Source: an uncultured Oscillospiraceae bacterium
Lineage (GTDB): Bacteria; Bacillota; Clostridia; Oscillospirales; Acutalibacteraceae
Length of the DNA stretch: 24,011 nt
Assembly: GCA_900552115.1 (NCBI GenBank)
Contig: URYP01000026.1
Coordinates: 1-24,011 of the forward strand
Reading direction: 5' to 3'
The notes below the pieces were generated by a model. It worked only from the letters and a program-made list of their open reading frames with translations. It made no database searches and was not told the origin of the DNA. The translations under genes were made by a program, and so were the position numbers. Below, in pieces: positions 1-5,463 of this stretch (position 1 is its first letter; every line of letters starts with the position of its first letter).

Positions 1-62
1 TTCAGTATGAAGCCTCGTCCTGGAGTATTTGACGAGAGCAAGCATAAAAGGAGGTGTGCCTT

Positions 63-491
63 ATGGTTCTACATTCCTCCGGGGAAGATTACCTAAAAGC
101 AATCCTGATTCTGCAAAAGAATAACGGTAAAGTGCGCTCCGTTGATGTCGCGGCTTACATGGGCGTTTCCAAACCCAGCGTCAGTCATGCAGTAAAGCTG
201 TTACGCGAAGGAGGTTTTCTCACGAAAGACAGCGACCACTTTCTGCACCTTACCGCTTTGGGTCAAGAAACGGCGGAAAAACTTTATGAACGCTATCAGT
301 TTTTTGCAAAGCACCTTGCCGGTGCCGGTGTTGATACTGCGATTGCGGAGGAAGAAGCCTGCCGTATGGAACACACAATCAGCCATGAATCGTTCCATGT
401 CTTAAAGGAGCAGAAGCAAAACACCTGCCCGTTTGCGGATTCCTGTCAGCTTGTGACTGAAAGTAAGAACAGTACAAAGGAAGATAATTAA
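63..491 (+). CDS. DtxR/MntR-family metal-dependent transcriptional regulator
   Basis: A cytoplasmic 142-residue repressor, the usual length for family members without the SH3-like domain. Residues 1-65 form a winged helix-turn-helix (recognition helix around SKPSVSHAVKLL, 36-47). Residues 70-115 are the metal-binding dimerization part. The segment EEACRMEH (97-104) keeps the DtxR primary-site pattern Cys-x2-Glu-His (C100, E103, H104). The ancillary-site His of DtxR is replaced by Tyr (in YERYQFF), so only one metal site may be complete. The C-terminus carries an extra Cys pair (C122, C128). I start at the ATG at 63, eight bases after the ribosome binding site AAAAGGAGG (46-54); the GTG at 54 lies inside that site. 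Family members sense Fe(II) or Mn(II) and repress metal uptake; the target here is unknown. A terminator follows at 577. Confidence 0.85.
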   Translation: MVLHSSGEDYLKAILILQKNNGKVRSVDVAAYMGVSKPSVSHAVKLLREGGFLTKDSDHFLHLTALGQETAEKLYERYQFFAKHLAGAGVDTAIAEEEACRMEHTISHESFHVLKEQKQNTCPFADSCQLVTESKNSTKEDN

Positions 492-576
492 ATGTGCAAT
501 CTTTTTCCATTATTGCAACCCTAAAACCGTTGTCAGAATTGCGGGATGTCCTTAAAAGATAATATGATCTGATCTG

Positions 577-624
577 ACGGCGGTTTTGAAACGAACACAA
601 TTTCAAACCGCCGTTTTCCTGTTT
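577..624 (+). terminator. Intrinsic terminator after the DtxR-type gene
   Basis: Arms 577-591 and 601-615 (ACGGCGGTTTTGAAA against TTTCAAACCGCCGTT) pair with a single bulged T and enclose a nine-base loop. T-rich sequence follows to about 624. It would end the transcript of the regulator gene about 85 bases past its stop codon. Confidence 0.75.
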
Positions 625-651
625 TGAAAAGGGATACGGAGGCTGTATAGC
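624..651 (+). promoter_or_regulatory. Candidate sigma-A promoter for the leader ORF and sigma-factor gene
   Basis: TTGAAA (624-629) and TATAGC (646-651) are separated by 16 bases. The match is moderate, but the site lies directly after a terminator and before a well-formed ribosome binding site. Predicted transcription start is near 658. Confidence 0.4.
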
Positions 652-695
652 GTCACTCTATTCTCGGAACACGGCGGCTGCAAGGAGGTGTCGTC

Positions 696-794
696 GTGTT
701 CATTTTATGTCCGTCTGATCTTCATATCCTTAACCTGCAAAAAAAGCAATCGCAACTCCGTACCCCTTTGCGTCCGTGTAAAGAAACAACATAA
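696..794 (+). CDS. Possible 32-residue leader peptide before a terminator
   Basis: A GTG start at 696 lies seven bases after a strong ribosome binding site, AAGGAGG (682-688). The reading frame encodes a basic peptide of 32 residues (begins MFILCPSDLHILNLQKK, ends RPCKETT) and stops at TAA 792-794. A strong terminator (827-867) follows 32 bases later, before the sigma-factor gene. This layout resembles ribosome-dependent attenuation, known for the tet(M) leader of Tn916, but I have not found an alternative antiterminator fold. I do not recognise the peptide. It might be chance: support comes only from the ribosome binding site and position. A longer overlapping frame starting at GTG 688 is less likely because its start is inside the ribosome binding site. 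Confidence 0.4.
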   Translation: MFILCPSDLHILNLQKKQSQLRTPLRPCKETT

Positions 795-826
795 TCATCC
801 CCCTGCTGTTGTAGGTTCCTATTTTG

Positions 827-867
827 CCTCGGCTGCTTCATGCAGTCGGGGCTTTTTCTGTTTTTTT
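827..867 (+). terminator. Terminator or attenuator upstream of the sigma-factor gene
   Basis: CCTCGGCTGC (827-836) pairs with GCAGTCGGGG (842-851), a ten-base-pair stem with two G-U pairs around a five-base loop, followed by CTTTTTCTGTTTTTTT (852-867). It sits between the possible leader peptide and the sigma-factor gene, so it could act as an attenuator. The remaining stretch to 985 holds a weak hairpin (893-920) and the sigma gene's ribosome binding site; I see nothing else in it. Confidence 0.75.
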
Positions 868-985
868 CAAAGTTTTTTTCAGAAAGTTTCCCCGATTCTT
901 TGGCATTTCAAAAAATCGGTTGTAGTCATACGCGAAAAGGGGATGTACCAGCGAGCCGCCTTTCGGCCAGAAAGGAGGTGAGACG

Positions 986-1432
986 ATGCAACCTAATCGC
1001 TTGGAGTTTCAAAAGCAATGCGCTTTTCAAAGTTTCTGCAAGCGGGCTTTGCGGAACGAAGCCGCCAACGCCCACAAAGAAATCAAGAGGCGCAGAGCAA
1101 AGGAAGTGAGCTTTTCCGATTTGACCCCGCAGGAGCAAGACCAGCTTTGCACCTATGACAGCTATTTTTACGGCGGTCATGAGGATACAGAGCTGGGCTA
1201 CTACGCAGCGGGAAAGAAGATCACGGCGAAGCTCATAGCCGAAGCCCTCCGCACATTGCCGGAGGAAAAGCGCAAGGCGGTACTTCTGTACTACTTTGCC
1301 GGAATGAATGATACGGAGATCGGTAAGCTCTTTGACGCACCGCGCAGCACGATCCAGTATCGGCGGACAAGCTCTTTCGAGCTGCTGAAAAAGTATTTGG
1401 AGGAACACGCTGATGAATGGGATGAATGGTAA
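986..1432 (+). CDS. RNA polymerase sigma-70-family factor of a conjugative element (Tn916 orf7 type)
   Basis: A 148-residue cytoplasmic protein. The C-terminal half is a sigma-70 region 4: a helix ending in LRTLPEEKRKAVLLYYF, then the helix-turn-helix MNDTEIGKLFDAPRSTIQYRR, then a helix to the acidic end. The N-terminal half is basic and poorly conserved, as usual for this group. The start is supported by AAGGAGGT (972-979) seven bases before ATG. The gene overlaps the next one by 20 bases. In Tn916 the orf7/orf8 pair is tied to induction of conjugation and excision genes; the same role here is inferred from order and family. With excision genes missing downstream, its target may be lost. Confidence 0.85.
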   Translation: MQPNRLEFQKQCAFQSFCKRALRNEAANAHKEIKRRRAKEVSFSDLTPQEQDQLCTYDSYFYGGHEDTELGYYAAGKKITAKLIAEALRTLPEEKRKAVLLYYFAGMNDTEIGKLFDAPRSTIQYRRTSSFELLKKYLEEHADEWDEW

Positions 1433-1667
1433 GTATGAAAGCCCGGAAGTCGCTCTTGTTCCTTATCCAATCATTTTGGCGGCAACAAAGGGCGATCCGG
1501 AGGCTATGAAATTGGTGGTGCAGCATTTCAGCGGATATATCGCAAGCCTTTCCATGCGAAAGCTCTATGACGAGAGAGGCAACGCCTATTACGGCGTGGA
1601 CGAGGACATCCGCGAAAGGCTGCAAGCCAAACTGATGAGGACAGTCCTCAGATTTAAGGCTGATTAA
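1413..1667 (+). CDS. Helix-turn-helix protein of conjugative transposons (Tn916 orf8 type)
   Basis: An 84-residue protein with the typical family segment: a helix with QHFSGYIASLS, then the KLYDERGNAYYGVDEDIRER region, then a last helix ending LMRTVLRF. The start at ATG 1413 is nine bases after GGAGG (1399-1403), inside the sigma-factor gene, which points to translational coupling. A second in-frame ATG at 1422 is possible. Members of this family always sit next to the sigma-like gene in these elements and are thought to be DNA-binding regulators. It is the last element gene recognisable before the junction with chromosomal DNA. Confidence 0.8.
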   Translation: MNGMNGKYESPEVALVPYPIILAATKGDPEAMKLVVQHFSGYIASLSMRKLYDERGNAYYGVDEDIRERLQAKLMRTVLRFKAD

Positions 1668-1790
1668 ACGACACACGCAGCGAAACGCCTTAATCCCCCT
1701 TTTCCGTTTCGCAGGTGTCAGCAAAAAGCCTGTTTGCACAGCACAGGTCAAAGGCGGAACAGAACGATTCCATTTAAATAATCCATATAT
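1668..1790. other. Junction of conjugative element and chromosome
   Basis: From the orf8-type stop codon to about 1766 the DNA is non-coding and resembles element sequence. From about 1767 leftward-reading codons encode membrane-protein residues (FIYGLFKWN). On the minus strand the reading frame stays open across the border down to 1233, giving a fused tail with no membrane or domain character (VPPLTCAVQTGFLLTPAKRK and on). No inverted or target-site repeat is visible on this side alone. Confidence 0.6.
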
Positions 1791-2747
1791 AAAAGCCACG
1801 GCATTGATGATTTGAACAACAGCCCCCCATTTAATGACCGCCGCAAAGAACATTTGATAAGGCCACAGAAGCAGATAACAGGCATATAAAATATTTAAGG
1901 CGGCCAGCTCCTCCACGGCGGCCGTCCGCACGCGGCCGTCCATATACAGGGAGAACGGGAGCAGCATGGAGCCCAGCACCCGCAGGAACCAGCTGAACCG
2001 ATACAGCCACGGAAAAGAGGACGGGGTGCCAAAGCTCCAGGACAGCGGATTGAACAGCAGCGACAGGCCAAAAAGGACAAGCGCCAGCGACAGGAGTACG
2101 GCCGTCACCGGCGAAGCCGCCTGACGCCGCCGTACCCGACCGATAACAGCCAGCGCTACGCCTGCCGCTATCATAACAGCCGCCGCCACAATATCCGCAT
2201 ACGGCAGGGACAACAGGCCGGCCTGCCGCGTTTCTTCGGGGCCGACAGCGGCGGTAAAGGAAAACGCCAGCGGACTGTAGAGAACAATATCCAGTTCACG
2301 TGCTTTGCTGGATACCTGCAGAGGGAGGATGGTCGTCCGGCCGTTAACAAAACCGCCCTCCTCTTCCAGCGTATCGCAAAGGATCTGACCGTCTACGCGC
2401 ACGGTCATACCGCCGTTGGCTGTACGGATGTATAAAGCGCCTCCGGCGGCCGGCGGCACCTGCCCTTTTAAACGGATATACGAATCGCTGGTTGCCATCC
2501 GTATCGGAGTATCACGATTGGCCGTTTTCCAGATCACATCCGCGGTTTCCAGCTTATTCAGCCTGGAATGGCTGACATACTGCCAGTCCTCCAGCACAAG
2601 AATATCATCCGGCGGAATCTTCAGCGCTCCGGCTAACATTCCGCTGCCAAAAATCAGGAGCAGCACACCGCACAAAATAGCGCCGAACAAGCGAAGCGGA
2701 AACGCCCCCGGGACTTTCAGGGTGGTTTTTTTCCTATCCGTTTCCAT
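1767..2747 (-). pseudogene. Membrane sensor protein (7TM type with extracytoplasmic sandwich domain), 3' part lost
   Basis: About 327 genuine residues remain. After a short basic N-terminus comes a signal-anchor (about 19-42), then an extracytoplasmic beta-rich domain of about 150 residues (pattern YIRLKGQV, ALYIRTANGGMTVRVDGQ, TTILPLQV), then at least five hydrophobic helices (about 178-325). This plan matches clostridial 7TM sensors, often ending in a GGDEF or histidine kinase domain. The output domain is not here: the frame runs into the mobile element near 1767 and stops only at 1233. ATG at 2747 follows GGGAGGGG. The gene lies 44 bases after the DivIVA-like gene, in the same operon behind a class I c-di-GMP riboswitch. 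That setting makes a diguanylate cyclase plausible, but this is inference. If the element was inserted cleanly, the missing 3' part should lie on its far side. Confidence 0.7.
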
Positions 2748-2791
2748 GACGGTATATCCCCTCCCTGCTGTTCCTTCCGGCTTTAATCGGC

Positions 2792-3676
2792 TTATTTATT
2801 GATCACTTTTTTCGGACTGATACCAATGGAAATGCCAATGGATTCCCCAAGATCCCCCGCACCGGTTTCGGATGCTTCCGCCGTGTCCGTATCTGGTTCC
2901 GCTTCACTGCGGAAAGCCGGTATAACGGCCGCCGGAACGGAGGGCGCTTTCTGCCGGCGGTCCCGGATCGCCCGCAGAATGGCCGGCTTATCTTCCTCCG
3001 GCAAAGCGTTTTCGTCCGGATCCTCCGTTTCTTCGAGGAGGGGCGCTGTTTCTTCCAATGGGAGCAGCAGCTCCTCCAATTCAAGGCGCACCTCGTCTTT
3101 GGCCGCGTCCATTGCCGCCAGCTGCTCCTGCAGCAGCCTGGTATCGTCCTCTAGCGCATCAAACCGTGTCAGGATGGTATCGGCCGCCGTAATAAAGGAA
3201 TCCTTTACCGTATCCCTTGTATCGGATATTTCTCGGTACATACGATCCATTTTATCCCTTGACTCGGTCCACTGCGACAGAAACTCCGCCATAACCGTTT
3301 CCATTTTCTGATGCATAGCCTGTTTGACTTGAGACATGTCGGCATACGCCTTGCGGCAAATGGCGCTTACCTGTTCCAGTTCATCCGCGCCGTCCTGCCG
3401 CGGGGCCAGACGGGCTTCCGCCTGTTCAGCGCGGGCTTTCCATTCTTTATTTTCCTTTTCCAGGCGTTCAACCTGCGCGGCAAGCCGTGCATGGTCCTCT
3501 GAAAAAGCCGGAGCCTCGGACTGTGCCTCGCCGGCCTCTTTAAGGCGTGCCTGGACCTGTTCCAGCTCCGCCGTCAATTTATTGACCTTTCGTGCCAGCG
3601 AAGCGTTTTGTTCCTCCAGGAACTCCATGGATTCATTGACTTCCTGAACACTGTATCCCCATAATCCTTTTTTCAT
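2792..3676 (-). CDS. DivIVA-like coiled-coil protein
   Basis: A 294-residue cytoplasmic protein. The N-terminus (KKGLWGYSVQEVNESMEFLE) resembles the DivIVA/GpsB membrane-targeting motif, in which a Gly-Tyr turn precedes a helix starting EVN/EVD. Heptad-rich coiled coil runs from about 18 to 85, a second helical block from about 95 to 205, and the C-terminal third is acidic, Pro-rich and probably disordered. Such proteins mark curved membrane and organise division, polarity or cell-wall growth. The ATG at 3676 is eight bases after AAAGGAG; a GTG at 3685 would overlap that site. It is the first gene after the class I c-di-GMP riboswitch and terminator (3724-3845), and the truncated sensor gene follows 44 bases after its stop. 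A link between c-di-GMP and cell-surface or pole organisation is suggested by that layout only. Confidence 0.7.
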   Translation of the reverse strand: MKKGLWGYSVQEVNESMEFLEEQNASLARKVNKLTAELEQVQARLKEAGEAQSEAPAFSEDHARLAAQVERLEKENKEWKARAEQAEARLAPRQDGADELEQVSAICRKAYADMSQVKQAMHQKMETVMAEFLSQWTESRDKMDRMYREISDTRDTVKDSFITAADTILTRFDALEDDTRLLQEQLAAMDAAKDEVRLELEELLLPLEETAPLLEETEDPDENALPEEDKPAILRAIRDRRQKAPSVPAAVIPAFRSEAEPDTDTAEASETGAGDLGESIGISIGISPKKVINK

Positions 3677-3723
3677 GGCGGACACTCCTTTCCAACATTC
3701 GTGTGCCGATTTTTAAAGGCAAT

Positions 3724-3755
3724 AAAAAAAGCTGCAATAACCGAGTTATTGCAGC
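3724..3755 (-). terminator. Riboswitch-controlled terminator before the DivIVA-like operon
   Basis: On the minus strand GCTGCAATAA (3755-3746) pairs perfectly with TTATTGCAGC (3740-3731) around the loop CTCGG, followed by seven T (3730-3724). The 5' arm contains TGCAA, which is also the 3' strand of the proposed aptamer helix P1, so aptamer and terminator should exclude each other. Confidence 0.9.
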
Positions 3756-3845
3756 CAGACGAGCATGATAATCCATCGATTATGGTAGCCTCTATGCTTT
3801 GCGTCGCTGATTTTCACCAGCTTTGCCAAACCTATGAAATTGATA
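3746..3845 (-). promoter_or_regulatory. Cyclic di-GMP class I riboswitch (GEMM-I)
   Basis: Read on the minus strand, the aptamer has the GEMM-I signature in order: GGCAAA (3827-3822), helix P2 GCTGGT-GAAA-ATCAGC (3821-3806) with its GAAA tetraloop, then the invariant GACGCAAAGC (3805-3796). An AGGCTA stretch, a third hairpin ATAATC-GATG-GATTAT (3783-3768) and the closing TGGCTGC (3757-3751) follow. P1 can form between TTGGCA and TGCAA with one bulged G. Because TGCAA is also part of the terminator 5' arm, ligand binding should prevent termination, giving an ON switch (inference). The 5' limit is approximate. The riboswitch lies between a consensus promoter and the DivIVA-like gene. Confidence 0.88.
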
Positions 3846-3898
3846 AACTGCCGCGGCTTGTTGGTATAAAATACCATAGCCGTAATCCTTCATGAATT

Positions 3899-3927
3899 AT
3901 TATAGTCCGCTCGAGGGTGTTTGTCAA
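3899..3927 (-). promoter_or_regulatory. Consensus sigma-A promoter for the class I riboswitch transcript
   Basis: On the minus strand TTGACA (3927-3922), a 17-base spacer and TATAAT (3904-3899) form a perfect consensus promoter. The start would fall near 3891, about 60 bases before the aptamer core. An 11-base inverted repeat, CGGGAATCCCG (3929-3939), lies just upstream and could bind a regulator. Confidence 0.88.
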
Positions 3928-3993
3928 CCGGGAATCCCGCAATTGTCATGGAAATCGTGAAGAAACTTTAGCCGTAAAATTTAAGAAAAGGTA

Positions 3994-4022
3994 TTGACAA
4001 GTACAGGATGATGGGGTAACAT
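3994..4022 (+). promoter_or_regulatory. Sigma-A promoter for the class II riboswitch transcript
   Basis: TTGACA (3994-3999), a 17-base spacer and TAACAT (4017-4022). Its -35 box is 66 bases from the -35 box of the divergent promoter, so the two could share upstream-bound regulators. The start would fall near 4029, just before the class II aptamer. Confidence 0.8.
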
Positions 4023-4039
4023 GAATACACAGCAAACAG

Positions 4040-4112
4040 AATATAGGATGCGATGAAGAATATTGTGTATATGGACACTTGCAATATTTGGAGCCACTAG
4101 TGTAACCGGCCA
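4040..4112 (+). promoter_or_regulatory. Cyclic di-GMP class II riboswitch
   Basis: The conserved blocks of the class II aptamer appear in order. GATGAAG (4052-4058) is followed by the strand AATATTG (4059-4065), which pairs perfectly with CAATATT (4082-4088) at the place of the family's pseudoknot. GGACACTT (4073-4080) and AGTGTAACCGGCC (4099-4111) follow, where ACACT/AGTGT forms the P4 base and AACCGGCC matches the family's AACCGRCC. Both helices differ in sequence from the Clostridium acetobutylicum example I remember but keep pairing. The closing helix P1 is not obvious, which is the main weakness. The conserved AACCGGCC is also the start of the terminator 5' arm, so ligand binding would favour read-through. 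The 5' limit is approximate. Confidence 0.78.
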
Positions 4113-4153
4113 AAAACAGGGTAACTGTTTTTTGAGCCGGTTTTTTTATTTTT
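4104..4153 (+). terminator. Riboswitch-controlled terminator before the lipoprotein gene
   Basis: AACCGGCCAAAAACAG (4104-4119) pairs with CTGTTTTTTGAGCCGGTT (4125-4142) with a small bulge, followed by a T-rich tail to 4153. The arm overlaps the conserved 3' part of the class II aptamer. The stem ends 19 bases before the start codon of the lipoprotein. Confidence 0.88.
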
Positions 4154-4171
4154 AGAAAGGCGGTTGTCTTT

Positions 4172-4507
4172 TTGCGCTTGATAGTCAGGCTTCTACTGAC
4201 GGCCGGTACGGCAGCACTTCTTTTACTCTGCGCGGCCTGTACAAAGGACGAGTCTTCATCCGCCACCTCTTCTTCATCTAGCTCCACCAGCGTTACCACG
4301 ACGATGCTGGATGCGTCTAAAACCGTGTCGAGCAGCACCGTATTCACCTCCCGGACCGGAACCAAAGTCTCATCCCGTCCGACCAGTCGAACGGCCGTTA
4401 TGAGTCCTGATCAGACGACTACCAAAAGTACGTTGAGCAAAAAAGAGCAGGAAGAGCTGAAGCAGAAACTGATTGACGCGATTGACGATTTGAAGGAGAG
4501 TGAGTAG
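4172..4507 (+). CDS. Small Ser/Thr-rich lipoprotein
   Basis: A 111-residue protein of unknown function. A basic N-terminus and hydrophobic stretch end in LLLLCAAC with Cys 23, an acceptable though not ideal lipobox, so it is probably anchored to the outer face of the membrane. Residues 27-85 are almost only Ser, Thr and small residues, like a wall-spanning or O-glycosylated linker. The end (KKEQEELKQKLIDAIDDLKE) is a charged helix. The start codon is TTG at 4172, about eight bases after AGAAAGGCGG (4154-4163); no ATG is available in frame. It lies directly after the class II c-di-GMP riboswitch, and its stop is one base from the next start codon, so the two are co-translated. It might hold or assist the secreted CBM2 protein at the surface; that is inference. 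Confidence 0.7.
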   Translation: MRLIVRLLLTAGTAALLLLCAACTKDESSSATSSSSSSTSVTTTMLDASKTVSSSTVFTSRTGTKVSSRPTSRTAVMSPDQTTTKSTLSKKEQEELKQKLIDAIDDLKESE

Positions 4508-4508
4508 C

Positions 4509-5366
4509 ATGTTTAGAAAAATAACCGCTGCCGCCATCAGCATCCTGTTAGCGGCAGGCTTTTGCCTGACAGCCGTGGCCGCGCCGGACTCCAATCTTGA
4601 AGAAACGTATAAAAAGGAGTATGCCGCCTACAAAACGTTTTACAGCGAAACCTATAAACCGTCCTATTACGCGTATAACGCCAAACTGAAAGAGTTTGCC
4701 CAATCGGTTAAAACCATGCAATTGGAAACAATGGATGATTATAACCGTGTTATGGATTTCATAAACCGCATTAAAGCGGAGCGGAAAGCGTTTTTCGGTG
4801 ACCGCGTAACTCCCGGCACCAGCCGGTACGACGTTCCCCATCTGCGGGACGCCATGTATGACGCCGCTGAAAAGCAGGGGGATTTTGTCGCGGCAATCGA
4901 CTATTGTGGGAAGCTCACGGCGGCGGTACAGCGGCGGGTTGATTTTCTCGCTAAGCTGTCCGGCGAAATCGGTTCTTTTGAGGTCAATCCCTCCGAACCC
5001 TCCACCCCCTCTGCGGATGTAACCGCTCAATTTGTTGCAACCAAATGGAGCAATTCCAGCTTTGGCTTTGTTATTGTTCTAACCAATAATACGAATAAGG
5101 ATATAAATGGCTGGGATTTTGCGTTTAACTTTAAAAAAACCTGCACCATCAATAGTGCTTGGATCAACGGCGGGTCGCTGCGGTATACCTGTGACAATGA
5201 ACGGGTCAGCCTATCGCCCCGCAACGAATACCAGAATGGCTATACCATTCCCGCCGGCGGTTCCATTATGATGGAGGGATCGGCCAATGGTAATGCCAAC
5301 TCAGCCGACGCGACACATGCCAGTCTGAATGGGCAGAGCGTGGAAATGACCGTCCGCGTCAACTAA
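4509..5366 (+). CDS. Secreted protein with C-terminal CBM2-like domain
   Basis: A 285-residue exported protein. The signal peptide ends near AVAA (25). Residues 28-155 are helical and rich in Tyr and Lys, with no family I know. A Pro/Ser linker (160-170) leads to a C-terminal domain (171-285) that looks like carbohydrate-binding module family 2: Trp 180, GFVIVLTNNTNKDINGW with Trp 202, Trp 218, and the TIPAGGSI turn. CBM2 domains bind cellulose, xylan or chitin through surface aromatics. There is no catalytic domain, so adhesion to polysaccharide or matrix is more likely than hydrolysis. I use ATG 4509, ten bases after AAGGAG (4493-4498); GTG 4500 is too close to that site. Expression would be set by c-di-GMP through the class II riboswitch upstream of the lipoprotein. 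Confidence 0.75.
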   Translation: MFRKITAAAISILLAAGFCLTAVAAPDSNLEETYKKEYAAYKTFYSETYKPSYYAYNAKLKEFAQSVKTMQLETMDDYNRVMDFINRIKAERKAFFGDRVTPGTSRYDVPHLRDAMYDAAEKQGDFVAAIDYCGKLTAAVQRRVDFLAKLSGEIGSFEVNPSEPSTPSADVTAQFVATKWSNSSFGFVIVLTNNTNKDINGWDFAFNFKKTCTINSAWINGGSLRYTCDNERVSLSPRNEYQNGYTIPAGGSIMMEGSANGNANSADATHASLNGQSVEMTVRVN

Positions 5367-5395
5367 TTACACTTACTCCGAATTAATCTTCGTCA

Positions 5396-5446
5396 ACAAG
5401 AAGGAGCAGGGCCTTGAGGCACTGCTCCTTCTTGTCGTCTATTTTT
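5396..5446 (+). terminator. Terminator after the CBM2 gene
   Basis: ACAAGAAGGAGCAG (5396-5409) pairs perfectly with CTGCTCCTTCTTGT (5422-5435) around a 12-base loop; CGTCTATTTTT follows. It lies between two convergent operons. On the minus strand no T-run follows, so it should mainly serve the plus-strand transcript. Confidence 0.88.
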
Positions 5447-5463
5447 AAACGACCATCTTTCCC

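Larger units (their letters stand above)
1..1766 (+). mobile_element. Right-hand fragment of a Tn916/Tn1549-like conjugative element
   Basis: The sigma-factor gene (986-1432) overlapping a small helix-turn-helix gene (1413-1667) is the orf7/orf8 arrangement of Tn916-family elements. The DtxR-type regulator before it is probably cargo. The element continues to the left outside the window. In intact relatives a small excisionase and a tyrosine integrase follow orf8; here only about 100 bases of non-coding element-like sequence (about 1668-1766) follow before a chromosomal membrane-protein gene on the other strand begins in mid-frame. The exact right border is not visible; I place it near 1766 because the minus-strand reading stops looking like a membrane protein there. 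The piece is therefore either a decayed, deleted element or an assembly join. Confidence is high for the family and moderate for the border. Confidence 0.75.

Noticed and set aside
1..62. End of an upstream gene at the left edge
   Set aside because: All three frames are open for only a few codons and no recognisable C-terminus can be read, so I did not annotate it.
688..981. 97-codon plus-strand frame over the leader region
   Set aside because: It runs through a strong terminator, its start lies inside the ribosome binding site, and the shorter frame at 696 has better spacing.
1233..1766. C-terminal 180 codons of the minus-strand sensor frame
   Set aside because: This part is the reverse complement of the sigma/HTH genes of the element, so it is a fused chance tail and not original protein sequence.
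3701..3895. Small plus-strand frame in the 3.7-3.9 kb gap
   Set aside because: It is the reverse complement of the class I c-di-GMP aptamer and its terminator, with no ribosome binding site.
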